A stretch of DNA of 64,000 nucleotides, taken from contig CASFSL010000003.1 of NCBI GenBank assembly GCA_949297365.1, forward strand, positions 1-64,000, written 5' to 3'. The notes under the pieces were generated by a model. It made no database searches. It was not told where the DNA came from and saw only the letters and a list, made by a program, of their open reading frames with translations. How positions within the stretch are numbered: the stretch's first letter is position 1; each line of letters opens with the position of its first letter. This document shows, piece after piece, positions 27,181 through 37,275 of this stretch. This DNA is from an uncultured Bacteroidales bacterium (GTDB lineage Bacteria > Bacteroidota > Bacteroidia > Bacteroidales > UBA932). Position numbers and translations under genes: made by a program.

Positions 27181-28176
27181 TCAGCTCATAGGCTTCTCGT
27201 TGGAGGAATCGATGATGGCTGCGTAATCCTCCGGAAGGATGTCCTTGTTGTAATAATTGACAGGATTGACGTGCTTGCCCATATAGATTACCTCATAATG
27301 AAGATGCGTGCCGGTCGAACGGCCCGTATTGCCCATCTCGGCTATCTGCTGTCCTCTCTGCACCTCCTGTCCCTTCTCCACCAACGCCTTGCTCAGATGC
27401 GCGTAACGGGTCTGATAACCGAAACCATGGTCTACCAGCACATATCTGCCGTAACCTCCGGCATCATAGCCAACGGCCTTGACGACTCCGTTGCCGGTCA
27501 CATACACAGGCTCGCCGTCCTTGCCGGACTTTGGAGCCAGGTCCACGCCCTTATGCTGTCTGTGACGGTTCCTAAGTATGGGGTCCACGCGTACACCGAA
27601 ACCGGAGGCCTGCCGCACATGCGAATAATTCACGGGCGGTATGGTAGGGGCACACAGTGCCATCTCGGCGGCTCTTTCAGATATAAGCGCCACCTGGTCA
27701 AATGACTTGGACTGTATATAGGCTTTCTTAAGCAGTATCTCCGAGCGCATCACAGCAGATGTCAGGGTACCGGTATAGTCCCGGCTCCGTATGTCCGCAT
27801 AACGGTCTACACCGCCGTATCCGGCATTGCGTATGTCATCGGGAATAGTCTCCATGCCGAAGACCGAACGATACAGCATATTGTCTCTCCTCTCCATGTC
27901 CAGCAGTGACTGGTCGGCAGCCTCAAGCCTGCGCTCCAGCAGATTCAGCTTGGAACGCCACTCACTGTAGTCCCTATAGACAATCATGCCCTTCGGAGTA
28001 CGGGTATGAAAGACATCCGTGATAAGATAGAGAGACAGGACAAAAACAGAGATGCTGGACACAGCATACGATACGACCGTCCTGATATACCGCTTGGTGG
28101 TGGAAGGCTGCTCCACCTCCTCATACTCAAGGGTCTCGCGGTTCAGGATATACTGTCTGTCTATTTTCTTGCGCAT
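27181..28176 (-). CDS. M23 (LytM-type) peptidoglycan endopeptidase, membrane anchored
   Basis: 331 residues. Cytoplasmic head, transmembrane helix (about 32-52), coiled coil (65-95), then a LytM domain with QHKGVDLAPKSG and GTHLHYEVIYMG, the HxxxD and HxH zinc motifs. It is intact. The N-terminal segment EYEEVEQPSTTKRYIR is typical of Bacteroidota M23 proteins. A TATTTTTG promoter lies 27 bases upstream, probably starting the transcript that runs through the second M23, merR, nif3 and beyond. Confidence 0.9.
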   Translation of the reverse strand: MRKKIDRQYILNRETLEYEEVEQPSTTKRYIRTVVSYAVSSISVFVLSLYLITDVFHTRTPKGMIVYRDYSEWRSKLNLLERRLEAADQSLLDMERRDNMLYRSVFGMETIPDDIRNAGYGGVDRYADIRSRDYTGTLTSAVMRSEILLKKAYIQSKSFDQVALISERAAEMALCAPTIPPVNYSHVRQASGFGVRVDPILRNRHRQHKGVDLAPKSGKDGEPVYVTGNGVVKAVGYDAGGYGRYVLVDHGFGYQTRYAHLSKALVEKGQEVQRGQQIAEMGNTGRSTGTHLHYEVIYMGKHVNPVNYYNKDILPEDYAAIIDSSNEKPMS

Positions 28177-28202
28177 ATTTACTACTTAGCCGAATCAAGC
28201 AG

Positions 28203-28210
28203 CAAAAATA
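28203..28210 (-). promoter_or_regulatory. -7 promoter element before the M23 pair
   Basis: TATTTTTG on the minus strand, 27 bases before the ATG of the M23 gene at 28176. Confidence 0.6.
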
Positions 28211-28231
28211 TAAAAAATATCGGAAGATGTC

Positions 28232-29188
28232 CTATTTTTCGGGACAATCCCTGTGATTTTTCCGCCAAAGCTGCCAGGAGTTGAAAATATTCTGCCAGAC
28301 AGCATAAGTTCCGGGAGCGAGAGATGATATGGGATTAAGGTACGTATATGCCATCCAGATGGCCAGGACACTGTTTTTCTGTCCAAGAGCCTGACCGGCG
28401 GTAATGGTGTCTCCCAAAGCCTTGCCGGTACGCTTCCCGAACCAGAACTGAACTATGCAGGTCAGCAAAGCCGCGCCTGCTATCATCCACAGGACAGCTG
28501 CGGGAGCCGTGCTGTTGTGCATTGAGCGCACTGTCTGTCCGATAGCGAGCGAGAGAGCCACCGCCCAAAGATAGAACGCGATGCCCGCACGGGCCTTGAA
28601 GAAATCATGGGCCTTGGACCAGATATACTTGAGCAGCACTGCCAGCAGGAAGGGACATATCAGCAGCGGAAAGACCTTTGAGAGAATCTTCAGAAATGCC
28701 GGGAAGAATCCCATTTCGGAATGAACCTCAATCAATGGAAAGACAACGGGCACGAAGACCGCCGCCAGAATATTGGACATGAGGTTATAAAGTGTAATGC
28801 GCGCAGCACTGCCACCCAGTTTGTCCGTGACGACTGCAGCGGCTGTGGCAGTCGGGCATATCAGACATACCATCGCCCCCTCGAATATCTCCCGGTAGAC
28901 CTCATTCATCGGTACCAATATCAGCACGGCCGCCATGGACAGCGCGGAGAGTGTCTGGAAAGCCAGTATGATCCAGTGCCACTTCGTCAGACGCAGGTCC
29001 TTCAGGTCTATCTTGCAGAAAGTCAGAAAAAGCTGTATGAAAATCAGCGACGGTGTCAGGATATCCACCGCCACCCAGACCGCCGGTTTAAGCGGAGCAA
29101 GAAAACCGGCATAGTGAAACAGAAAATATCCGCCGGCACCTGCCGCCATGGCAATCGGAAGAGTCCAGTCCTTGAGAAAACGCATCAT
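28232..29188 (-). CDS. BASS-family (bile acid:sodium symporter-like) transporter
   Basis: 318 residues, about nine or ten hydrophobic helices. The family core VCLICPTATAAAVVTDKLGG and the later ITAGQALGQKNSVLAIWMA correspond to the two crossing-helix motifs of BASS transporters. The start overlaps the thiN stop by 4 bases. Because of that coupling to thiamine pyrophosphokinase, transport of thiamine or a precursor is a testable guess; the sequence itself does not show the substrate. Confidence 0.8.
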   Translation of the reverse strand: MMRFLKDWTLPIAMAAGAGGYFLFHYAGFLAPLKPAVWVAVDILTPSLIFIQLFLTFCKIDLKDLRLTKWHWIILAFQTLSALSMAAVLILVPMNEVYREIFEGAMVCLICPTATAAAVVTDKLGGSAARITLYNLMSNILAAVFVPVVFPLIEVHSEMGFFPAFLKILSKVFPLLICPFLLAVLLKYIWSKAHDFFKARAGIAFYLWAVALSLAIGQTVRSMHNSTAPAAVLWMIAGAALLTCIVQFWFGKRTGKALGDTITAGQALGQKNSVLAIWMAYTYLNPISSLAPGTYAVWQNIFNSWQLWRKNHRDCPEK

Positions 29189-29892
29189 AGCAATATCTCC
29201 GTCTCAAGTCTTCTGCCGTGCCATCCGGGCAGATACATCAGTGCCTTGGCCGGATGACTGAGCCTCAGTTCCACCCTGCCGCCGGAAGCCCTGTTCAAAG
29301 TGGCCTTCCACCACATATCGAACCTGACATCCCCAGTAGGATACTCCAGTCCGGCACTGTCTATTCTGAGGGTCTGGTCAAAGGCAAATATGGAGACCGG
29401 CTGGCCGGCAGGAAGGCTGAACGCACATGAGTCCAGCACCGGCACGAACAAACCGTAATCCGTCATCATGGAAAGCCGCCCGGGAGACCCGCAGGTATAC
29501 AGATACTGCGCGAAGTCGGCCAGCAGGGAGATATTGCCGAGCGTGTGGTCCTCGCGCTTGCCGGTAGCCCCGAACACGGTTATGGAAAAATCCGGAATGT
29601 GCCGGCCTGTGCCCGTCCGAAGCAGGGCGCAGACGCATCGGAAAGCCTTGGAGAGGTCATTGCTTTCCTGCTCCCCTATGTGAAACAGTTGGTCGGAAAG
29701 TTCATCCCTGACATCCTCCGACAGCGAATCCATATCCCCTACCACAAACTCCGGCCGGCGGAACCGCATGAACGAGGCCGCCGCACCATCGCAGCAGACC
29801 ACCACATCACAGGAGAGAAGGCAGTCCCTGACCTCCGCATTGCCGGGGAAATCCCCGTCACACAATATCGCATAAGAAACTGACGGTCTCAT
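29185..29892 (-). CDS. thiN: thiamine diphosphokinase
   Basis: Transfers diphosphate from ATP to thiamine, giving the active cofactor. 235 residues. Signatures are VVCCDGAAASF, FVVGDMDSLS, ESNDLSKAF and FGATGKREDHTLGN, covering the nucleotide and metal sites. It completes the thiamine pathway started by the riboswitch operon 20 kb away. It sits 3 bases after the LptF-Fmt fusion and overlaps the BASS gene. Confidence 0.94.
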   Translation of the reverse strand: MRPSVSYAILCDGDFPGNAEVRDCLLSCDVVVCCDGAAASFMRFRRPEFVVGDMDSLSEDVRDELSDQLFHIGEQESNDLSKAFRCVCALLRTGTGRHIPDFSITVFGATGKREDHTLGNISLLADFAQYLYTCGSPGRLSMMTDYGLFVPVLDSCAFSLPAGQPVSIFAFDQTLRIDSAGLEYPTGDVRFDMWWKATLNRASGGRVELRLSHPAKALMYLPGWHGRRLETEILL

Positions 29893-29895
29893 CCC

Positions 29896-32331
29896 TTATC
29901 CCCTCCATCCTGCCAGGAAACTGGCCGCCGGCATAGTCTTCTTCCCGGGAGCCTGAAGTTCCTTTACAGACAATATGCCCTCACCGCAACGGACTGCAAG
30001 CAGGGACTTGCGGTCAGTATATACCGTACCGGGGGCCGAGTTCAGAAAATCCTCCGGAAGACCGTCTCCGCTTAAAACCTCTGTTTCGTAGATTTTCAAT
30101 TCCAGTTCCTGCCCGCCCATATGCAGGAGGCCGTGAGCACCAGGCTTCGGCGCCAGTCCGCGCACCAGATTGTGTATCCGCTCCGCGCTGAGAGTCCAGT
30201 CTATCTCCCCTGTCTGACGGCTCAGCTTCGGCGCAGACATCCTCGCGGGCGTAAGCGACGAAGTATCCTGCGGCCTCGGCTCCGCCGTTCCGTTGACCAG
30301 CGCGTCAACTGTCCTAAGTACCAGAGCCGCTCCCCTGACCATCAGACGGTCATAAAGTCTGCCGACATTGTCCTCAGGCAGTATCTCCTCCTCTTCCTGG
30401 AACAGAATAGAGCCCGTGTCCATATGCTCGTCCAGCAGGAACGTAGTCACTCCTGTCCGCGTCTCACCGTTGATTACCGCCCAGTTGATGGGGGCCGCTC
30501 CACGGTAAGAGGGAAGAAGGGAGGCATGGAGGTTGAATGTGCCCAGACGGGGCATGGACCACACTGCCTTGGGCAGCATCCTGAATGCCACTACGACGAA
30601 CATATCGGCCCCGAGAGCTTCCAGTTCCTTCAGGAAACCGGGATCCTTGAGGGACTCCGGCTGCAGCAGGGGCAGGGAATGCTCCTCGGCATACTGCTTT
30701 ACAGGGCTGCAGCCTATCTTCTGTCCCCTGCCGATCTTACGGTCAGGAACAGTCACCACGCCCAGAACATTGTATCCGCCCTCCACCAACGCCTTCAATG
30801 ACTCCACGGCAAATTCAGGCGTACCCATGAATACTATACCGGCCTTGCGGCCACGGCTGAGGGCTCCGTCAGTAGAACCCGTACTGCGTTTCTTCTTACT
30901 TCCGAACATCTTGGCGAAAAATTTCTTAACCGGCAGGATATAGGTCTCCATATTGAAGATAGAGGAATCCTTTGTGGATTTCCACGTAAGGAACACACCT
31001 ATGGGCAACAGCACCAGCGAGGATATGAACGCTCCCAGTTCCGGCGATATGACTCCGTCCCTGGCCAGTTTCTTTCCGGAGATATCCACCACCCAGTACA
31101 GCACGAAGAACAGAGCCGACACTATCACCGGCGTACCCAGACCGCCCTTGCGGATAATAGCTCCAAGAGGCGCACCTATAAAGAAAAATATAAAACATGC
31201 GAAGGACAGCGTGAACTTTCTCAGATATTCCAGGTCTATCCTCCTGAGGTAATACGTGTACTGATTCACCTCCCGGTGGTATCCGTTCATGGTCTGAATC
31301 GCTTTCTGAACAGAACTTATGGCATCCTCCACCGCTTTCAGTTCTCTCTGCGTATCAGTCCACTTCAAAGTATCCAACGGGAACACGGCAGCACTGTCCA
31401 GTTCCTTATTCTTGGCCGTATCCAGCTGCCGGGCGGACCTCATGTACAGGTCGTACACCACTTCTTTTCTCTGAAGCGCCGCAGTGGAGTCATAAAGATG
31501 TCCCAGAGAATCCCGGTCTACGCGCAGCTGCTGCAGATTCTTGGCCATGATCTCATTGCCGTAACGGGTATCCTCCGACTTCTGGAACGCATAGTTTTCC
31601 AGGGCTATGACTATCTCCTGCATCTCGAAGTCCACCTGCTGAAGAACATAGGAGGTGTCACGGGCCGTCCTGGTATTGTCCTCCTCGTATGAGACTCCGT
31701 GGTACAGAGTAAACACCAGGGCCTTCTTGTCGGGCGTGGAGCGTATCATACCTGAGTCAGCAACGGCCAGAGATATATTGCCCTTGTTCTTGGTGTGATT
31801 GTAGATCATCACATCGTACATCATGCCGGTTTCCTTGTTGTTGGAGTTGACTCTGAGAGAATAACCGTCGATACCGTTGTAGAATGTACCGGTCGGTATC
31901 TTTATCTCGTCCTTTGTCCGGGCAATATCGTACTGCAGGGTATATATCTTATTGTATGCCAGCGGTATAAGGTTGTTGGACACAAAGAACGCCGCCACAC
32001 TGATGGCAAATGCCACGAATATCAGCGGGAGGAATATTCTCTGGAGGGAGATTCCGGCGGCCTTCATGGCCAGCAGTTCGTTGTTCTCTCCCAGGTTGCC
32101 GAATGTCATGATGGAGGCCAGCAGAGTGGCCAGCGGCATGGAGAGCGGCAGGATGGTCGCCGAGCCCCAGCCCAGGAACTCCATGATGACCCAGAAACTC
32201 AGACCCTTGCCCACCAGTTCGTCGATGTAAAGCCACAGGAACTGCATCACCAGTATGAATACGGTGATGAAGAACGTCATCACGAACGGTCCCAGAAAGG
32301 ACTTGAGTATGAACAGGTCGAGTTTCTTCAT
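29896..32331 (-). CDS. fusion: LptF/LptG-family permease + methionyl-tRNA formyltransferase
   Basis: 811 residues in one uninterrupted frame. Residues 1-455 are an LptF/G permease: FILKSFLGPF, helices at about 12-35, 55-78, 98-120, then a periplasmic beta-jellyroll, and helices at 372-450 with IFFFIGAPLGAIIRKGGLG. A basic linker follows (456-496, FGSKKKRS). Residues 497-811 are formyltransferase: GIVFMGTPEFAV, FNLHASLLPSYRGAAPINW with Asn600 and His602, and LDEHMDTG with Asp638, matching the catalytic Asn/His/Asp triad. Both functions look intact. The Fmt part would face the cytoplasm. Met475 could give a free Fmt by internal initiation. lptG is at 35026, so the Lpt pair is complete. Confidence 0.92.
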   Translation of the reverse strand: MKKLDLFILKSFLGPFVMTFFITVFILVMQFLWLYIDELVGKGLSFWVIMEFLGWGSATILPLSMPLATLLASIMTFGNLGENNELLAMKAAGISLQRIFLPLIFVAFAISVAAFFVSNNLIPLAYNKIYTLQYDIARTKDEIKIPTGTFYNGIDGYSLRVNSNNKETGMMYDVMIYNHTKNKGNISLAVADSGMIRSTPDKKALVFTLYHGVSYEEDNTRTARDTSYVLQQVDFEMQEIVIALENYAFQKSEDTRYGNEIMAKNLQQLRVDRDSLGHLYDSTAALQRKEVVYDLYMRSARQLDTAKNKELDSAAVFPLDTLKWTDTQRELKAVEDAISSVQKAIQTMNGYHREVNQYTYYLRRIDLEYLRKFTLSFACFIFFFIGAPLGAIIRKGGLGTPVIVSALFFVLYWVVDISGKKLARDGVISPELGAFISSLVLLPIGVFLTWKSTKDSSIFNMETYILPVKKFFAKMFGSKKKRSTGSTDGALSRGRKAGIVFMGTPEFAVESLKALVEGGYNVLGVVTVPDRKIGRGQKIGCSPVKQYAEEHSLPLLQPESLKDPGFLKELEALGADMFVVVAFRMLPKAVWSMPRLGTFNLHASLLPSYRGAAPINWAVINGETRTGVTTFLLDEHMDTGSILFQEEEEILPEDNVGRLYDRLMVRGAALVLRTVDALVNGTAEPRPQDTSSLTPARMSAPKLSRQTGEIDWTLSAERIHNLVRGLAPKPGAHGLLHMGGQELELKIYETEVLSGDGLPEDFLNSAPGTVYTDRKSLLAVRCGEGILSVKELQAPGKKTMPAASFLAGWRG

Positions 32332-32351
32332 CCTGCAGAACAGTATATCTG

Positions 32352-34979
32352 TCAGCCTATCTTATTGACGGATTCAATCATGGCTGTCAAAGCCGCTACA
32401 AGTCCGTCAGGATCCTTGCCTCCTGCGGTAGCCAGGAAGGGCTGACCGCCTCCGCCTCCCTTGATATGCGCTGCGGCGGCCTTCACATCCTTGCCTGCAT
32501 GAGCTCCGGCAGCCACCAGGTCATCCGTGTACATCATAAGCAGCGAGGGCTTGCGGTCGGGGGTCATAATCGCGGCAACCATGGCAGCGCGTGTATTCTC
32601 CTTCCGCAGTTCAAAGGCCACTTCCTTAATAATATCGGGCGAATATACTCCGGTCAGGGAGAACAGACGCACTCCGGAAGGTGTCATCTCGCTCTTTTCC
32701 GTCAGGTTCTTCTTGAGGGCAGCGGCTCTCTCACGGGCCACCTCCTCGAGGGAATGGCGGAATGAATCATTCTCGGCCACGAGCTTCTTGATACCGGTGA
32801 TAATATCCGGGGTATTCTCCAGGAAGGAGCGCACTGCGTTGATCTGGTCCTCGACTCCGTCGAAAAGGTCCTCCACATAACTGCCCGTAACGGCCTGTAT
32901 CCTGCGTACACCTGCCGCAACGGCCGACTCAGAGACTATCTTGAGCATACCGATACGGCCGGTCGAGGAAGTGTGGGTTCCTCCGCAGAGCTCCACTGAG
33001 TCTCCGAAGCGGATTACGCGCACCTTGTCCCCGTATTTTTCTCCGAAAAGAGCCATCGCACCCATGTCCTTTGCCTCGGCTATAGGCACATCCCGGAACT
33101 CCTGACGGGGATAATCCTCACGTATAAGACGGTTGACCATCCTCTCCACCTCGCGCAGTTTCTCAGCGGATATCTTCTCGTAGTGAGAAAAGTCAAAACG
33201 GAAATACGCGGGGCATACGTAGGAACCCTTCTGCTCTATATGAGTACCCAGCACGGAACGCAGGGCCTGGTGCAGCAGGTGGGTGGCCGAATGGTTGTTG
33301 GCCGTCTCCTGCCGTTTCTGAGCGTCCACACAGGCGTGGAACACCGCCTCCGGCTCCGAAGGAATCCGGTCCGCGATATGTATACTGAGATTATTCTCCT
33401 TGATAGTGTTGAGAACAAGCGTCTTCTCACCTGAGGGAGAGACTATGGTTCCGCAGTCTCCGACCTGTCCGCCGCTCTCGGCGTAGAAGGGAGTACGGTC
33501 GAATACCAACTGGTAGACCTCCTTGCCCTTGGTCTTGACGGTACGGTACTTGACTATGCGCACATCCGTCTCCAGAGTGTCGTAACCTACGAAAGAATGA
33601 TCCTCTGTCCCGTCCAGCACCATCCAGTCTCCGGCCTCCACTGCGGCGGCGTTACGGGCCCTGGCCTTCTGCTTTCCAAGCTCGGTCTCAAACTCCTCCA
33701 GGTCGATAGTATATCCGTTTTCCCTGGCAATCAGTTCGCTCAGGTCAATCGGGAAACCGAATGTATCATAAAGTACGAATGCATCCTTGCCGGAGATGCG
33801 CCTGGTATCCGCACAGCGTTCCATCACCGCGTTGATGAGCCCTATACCCTTGGCCAGGGTGCGCAGGAAAGCCTCCTCCTCCTCGCGGATGACCTTCTCG
33901 ATGAGCGTCTGCTGCCGGCTGAGTTCGGGATAGGCATCACCCATGACATCCACCAGCACCGGTACCAGACGGCACAGGAAAGGCTCTGTGAATCCCAGGA
34001 AAGTATAACCGTAACGGACTGCCCTGCGCAGGATGCGCCGGATGACGTAACCGGCCTTGACGTTGGAAGGCAGCTGCCCGTCAGCTATCGAGAACGAGAT
34101 GGCCCTGATATGGTCCGCCACAACTCTCATCGCCACGTCCACCTGCTCTGACTCCGCACCGTACTTGTGTCCGGACAGCTCTCCTATCTTGGCGATGATA
34201 CTCTGGAACATATCGCCATCGTAGTTGCTCTTGTTGCCGTTGACGGCCATTACCAGACGCTCGAAGCCCATGCCGGTATCCACATGCCTGTGCGGCAAAA
34301 GCTCCAGAGAGCCGTCAGCCTTGCGGTTGTACTGGATAAACACCAGATTCCATATCTCGATGACCAGAGGATCGCTCTTGTTGACCAGTTCCCGACCGGG
34401 CACGGCCTGTCTGTCCCTATCGTCCCTGAGGTCGATATGTATCTCGCTGCACGGGCCGCACGGACCTGTATCGCCCATCTCCCAGAAATTGTCCTTCTTG
34501 TTGCCGTAGAGGATACGGTCCTCGGGCAGATACTGCTTCCATATCTCCAGAGCCTCGGAGTCGGGACCCAAGCCGTCCTTGTCATACCCCTCGAACACCG
34601 TTGCATAAAGACGCTCCTTATCCAGTTTGTACACCTCGGTCAGAAGTTCCCATGCCCATGCAATCGCCTCTTTCTTGAAATAGTCGCCGAAACTCCAGTT
34701 GCCCAGCATCTCGAACATGGTGTGATGATAGGAATCGTGGCCCACCTCCTCCAGGTCATTGTGCTTGCCACTCACTCTTAGGCACTTCTGGCTGTCCGCC
34801 ACCCTTGGATAGAGTATGGGAGAATTACCGAGGAACCAGTCCTTGAACTGATTCATACCGGCATTGGTGAACATAAGCGTGGGATCTCCCTTTACGACCA
34901 TGGGCGCAGAGGGAACTATCTTGTGACCCTTCGATGCGAAGAAGTCCAGGAACTGCTGTCTAATCTCTTTTGAAGTCAT
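32352..34979 (-). CDS. alaS: alanyl-tRNA synthetase
   Basis: 875 residues from [19 protein letters not shown], the standard start. Class II catalytic core: [21 protein letters not shown] and [16 protein letters not shown]. The editing domain has the zinc/catalytic residues [10 protein letters not shown] and [13 protein letters not shown]. The C-terminal DHHA1 region ends [16 protein letters not shown]. All domains are intact. A TATCTTTG element lies 28 bases upstream, so it has its own promoter although it is between lptG and the lptF-fmt gene. An extension to 35060 overlaps lptG and is rejected. Confidence 0.97.
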   Translation of the reverse strand: MTSKEIRQQFLDFFASKGHKIVPSAPMVVKGDPTLMFTNAGMNQFKDWFLGNSPILYPRVADSQKCLRVSGKHNDLEEVGHDSYHHTMFEMLGNWSFGDYFKKEAIAWAWELLTEVYKLDKERLYATVFEGYDKDGLGPDSEALEIWKQYLPEDRILYGNKKDNFWEMGDTGPCGPCSEIHIDLRDDRDRQAVPGRELVNKSDPLVIEIWNLVFIQYNRKADGSLELLPHRHVDTGMGFERLVMAVNGNKSNYDGDMFQSIIAKIGELSGHKYGAESEQVDVAMRVVADHIRAISFSIADGQLPSNVKAGYVIRRILRRAVRYGYTFLGFTEPFLCRLVPVLVDVMGDAYPELSRQQTLIEKVIREEEEAFLRTLAKGIGLINAVMERCADTRRISGKDAFVLYDTFGFPIDLSELIARENGYTIDLEEFETELGKQKARARNAAAVEAGDWMVLDGTEDHSFVGYDTLETDVRIVKYRTVKTKGKEVYQLVFDRTPFYAESGGQVGDCGTIVSPSGEKTLVLNTIKENNLSIHIADRIPSEPEAVFHACVDAQKRQETANNHSATHLLHQALRSVLGTHIEQKGSYVCPAYFRFDFSHYEKISAEKLREVERMVNRLIREDYPRQEFRDVPIAEAKDMGAMALFGEKYGDKVRVIRFGDSVELCGGTHTSSTGRIGMLKIVSESAVAAGVRRIQAVTGSYVEDLFDGVEDQINAVRSFLENTPDIITGIKKLVAENDSFRHSLEEVARERAAALKKNLTEKSEMTPSGVRLFSLTGVYSPDIIKEVAFELRKENTRAAMVAAIMTPDRKPSLLMMYTDDLVAAGAHAGKDVKAAAAHIKGGGGGQPFLATAGGKDPDGLVAALTAMIESVNKIG

Positions 34980-35006
34980 ATTAATGAACTGATCAGTTGT
35001 AAACTG

Positions 35007-35014
35007 CAAAGATA
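35007..35014 (-). promoter_or_regulatory. -7 promoter element of alaS
   Basis: TATCTTTG on the minus strand in the 46-bp gap between lptG and alaS. Confidence 0.65.
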
Positions 35015-35025
35015 CATATTTCTGT

Positions 35026-36129
35026 TTATTTCGGAGCCATACGGTAGAGGACTGCCGCAATCACCGCATACAGGATATTGGGCAGCCACATGGCCAGCCA
35101 TGGCGGGAGAGTATCGGTTATCACGAACATCTGGCTGAAACGCAGGAACAGGATGTAGGAGAAACTCAGTCCGATACCCAGTCCCAGGTTAAGTCCTATG
35201 CCTCCGCGCCGTTTCTTGGATGAAAGCGACACTCCTATCAGTGTCAGGATAAATGCGGAGAACGGCACTGCGAAACGGGTGTGTTTCTCGATAAGGGAGT
35301 ATTTGACCATACTGTCCCCGCGCATCCTCTGCATATCGATAAGATCCTGCAGCTCCTTATAGCTGAGAGTCTCCACTGTATTTTCCCTTCGGTAAAAATC
35401 ATCCAGCTTGAGACTGATGACTGTATCCAGCTGCTTTCCGAAAGTTATCGTCTGCTGCGAGGTGGTGTAGTCCCTGAGAGTATAGTTCTTCAGCCGCCAT
35501 CCCCCGGTAGTGGAATCCCAGGCCGCGCTCTCCGCCGAGAGCTTGGACAGCAGGTGACTGTCCTCGGTGGTCTCCAGAGTGAACTTGTAGGCGGTATTGT
35601 TCCACGTACTGAACGACTCCACATAGACGAACTCCCCGGGCGCAATCTGATAATGTATGTTGCGGTTGGTATTGTAGAACTTCTGTCCTTTTATATACTG
35701 CTCCTCAAAGGCCAGCCTTTTCTCATTTGCGCTGGGTATTACGAAAAGATTGAGGGAGAGACTCATCGCCGCGATCAGCAAGGCTGACAGGAAATACGGA
35801 TACATCAGCCTGCCGAAACTGACTCCCCCGGACAGCATGGCTATGATCTCACTGTTGCCGGCCAGCTTCGAAGTGAAAAAAATCACCGTGATAAAGACGA
35901 AAAGCGGACTGAACATATTGATGAAGTACGGGATGAAGTTGAAGTAATAGTCCACCACTATCGCCTTCAGGGGAGCCTCCTTGTCCACGAAGTCATCTAT
36001 CTTCTCGCTTATGTCGAAGATGATCACGATTACGATGATGAGCAGCAGAGCCATAAAGAAAGTTCCGATGAACTTCCTTATGATGTACCTGTCCAGGAGT
36101 CTTACTTTAAATGTACTCAGTATGTTCAT
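35026..36129 (-). CDS. LptF/LptG-family LPS export permease
   Basis: 367 residues. Inner-membrane part of the Lpt transporter that lifts lipopolysaccharide to the periplasmic bridge. Helices occur at about 18-40, 60-85, 100-122 and three near the C-terminus; the periplasmic domain lies between about 130 and 275. Typical segments are [34 protein letters not shown] and [26 protein letters not shown] (partly quoted). It is probably the LptG partner of the fused LptF at 29896. It follows tgt by 11 bases. Confidence 0.92.
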   Translation of the reverse strand: MNILSTFKVRLLDRYIIRKFIGTFFMALLLIIVIVIIFDISEKIDDFVDKEAPLKAIVVDYYFNFIPYFINMFSPLFVFITVIFFTSKLAGNSEIIAMLSGGVSFGRLMYPYFLSALLIAAMSLSLNLFVIPSANEKRLAFEEQYIKGQKFYNTNRNIHYQIAPGEFVYVESFSTWNNTAYKFTLETTEDSHLLSKLSAESAAWDSTTGGWRLKNYTLRDYTTSQQTITFGKQLDTVISLKLDDFYRRENTVETLSYKELQDLIDMQRMRGDSMVKYSLIEKHTRFAVPFSAFILTLIGVSLSSKKRRGGIGLNLGLGIGLSFSYILFLRFSQMFVITDTLPPWLAMWLPNILYAVIAAVLYRMAPK

Positions 36130-36140
36130 GCTCGCTTCGG

Positions 36141-37271
36141 TTATAGGCGGTTCTGCAGTTTCTTAACCGCCGCTTCCTTCCACTGGTAAAAATCTCCGTC
36201 CTCTATATGCTGCCTCGCTTTTGAGACGACATCCAGATAGAATGCCAGATTGTGCTCGCTGGCAATCTGTGCGGCAAGCATCTCCCCGGCAATGAAAAGA
36301 TGACGCAGATAAGCTTTCGTGTAGGCGGTGTCAACAAAGGACGTGCCATTAGGATCTATCGGAGAAAAATCCCTCTCCCATTTCCGGTTACGCATATTCA
36401 TCCGGCCCTCCCATGTGAAGAGCATCCCGTTGCGGCCGTTGCGGGTGGGCATCACGCAGTCGAACATGTCGATACCGCGGGCAATGCCCTCCAGCAGGTT
36501 CTCAGGTGTACCGACTCCCATCAGATACCGTGGCCGGTCCTTGGGCAGTATCGGATGCACCACCTCTATCATCTCATACATCACTTCCGTAGGTTCTCCT
36601 ACCGAAAGCCCGCCTATGGCATAGCCCTCACGGTCAAACGAGGCCACGAACTCAGCCGCCTCAGCCCTCATATCAGGATACACACAGCCTTGTATGATGG
36701 GGAAAAATGTCTGAGAATACCCGTAAAGCGGCTCGGTACTGTCAAAGCGGGCGATTCCCCTTTTAAGCCACTCTTTGGTAAGATCCAGGGACTTCCGGGC
36801 ATAAGCGCGGTCAGCGTCTCCGGGCGTGCATTCGTCCAGAGCCATGATGATATCGGCTCCTATCACGCGCTGAGTATCCACATTGTTCTCGGGGGTGAAA
36901 CTATGGGCCGAACCGTCTATGTGCGAGCGGAAAGTACATCCTTCGGGTGTGAGCTTGCGGCTGTCCGCCAGGGAGAACACCTGGAATCCGCCGCTGTCGG
37001 TAAGTATCGGACGGTCCCAGCCTATGAAACTGTGCAGGCCTCCGGCCTCCCTGAGCACGTCCAGTCCCGGACGCAGATACAGATGGTACGTATTGCCCAG
37101 GATAATCTGAGCCTGTATATCGCTTTTAAGATCCCGATGATACACGCCCTTGACCGAACCGACAGTCCCCACCGGCATGAATATCGGTGTCTCTATCGTC
37201 CCGTGATCTGTCTCTATCCTGCCTCTGCGGGCATTGGACTGCGGATCTGTCTTAAGCAACGTAAATCTCAT
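36141..37271 (-). CDS. tgt: queuine tRNA-ribosyltransferase (tRNA-guanine transglycosylase)
   Basis: Exchanges the wobble guanine of GUN anticodons for preQ1. 376 residues from MRFTLLKTDPQS. Catalytic and substrate motifs are ILTDSGGFQVFSL, AIGGLSVGEPTEVM and FDCVMPTRNGRNGMLF. In the zinc region the usual CxCxxC is replaced by DPNGTSFVDTAYTKAYLRHLF, with no cysteines, while the final His remains. This looks like a zinc-site variant, perhaps general in the phylum. The start at 37271 is preferred over one 10 codons upstream inside the preceding lipoprotein gene. Confidence 0.95.
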   Translation of the reverse strand: MRFTLLKTDPQSNARRGRIETDHGTIETPIFMPVGTVGSVKGVYHRDLKSDIQAQIILGNTYHLYLRPGLDVLREAGGLHSFIGWDRPILTDSGGFQVFSLADSRKLTPEGCTFRSHIDGSAHSFTPENNVDTQRVIGADIIMALDECTPGDADRAYARKSLDLTKEWLKRGIARFDSTEPLYGYSQTFFPIIQGCVYPDMRAEAAEFVASFDREGYAIGGLSVGEPTEVMYEMIEVVHPILPKDRPRYLMGVGTPENLLEGIARGIDMFDCVMPTRNGRNGMLFTWEGRMNMRNRKWERDFSPIDPNGTSFVDTAYTKAYLRHLFIAGEMLAAQIASEHNLAFYLDVVSKARQHIEDGDFYQWKEAAVKKLQNRL

Positions 37272-37275
37272 CGGA

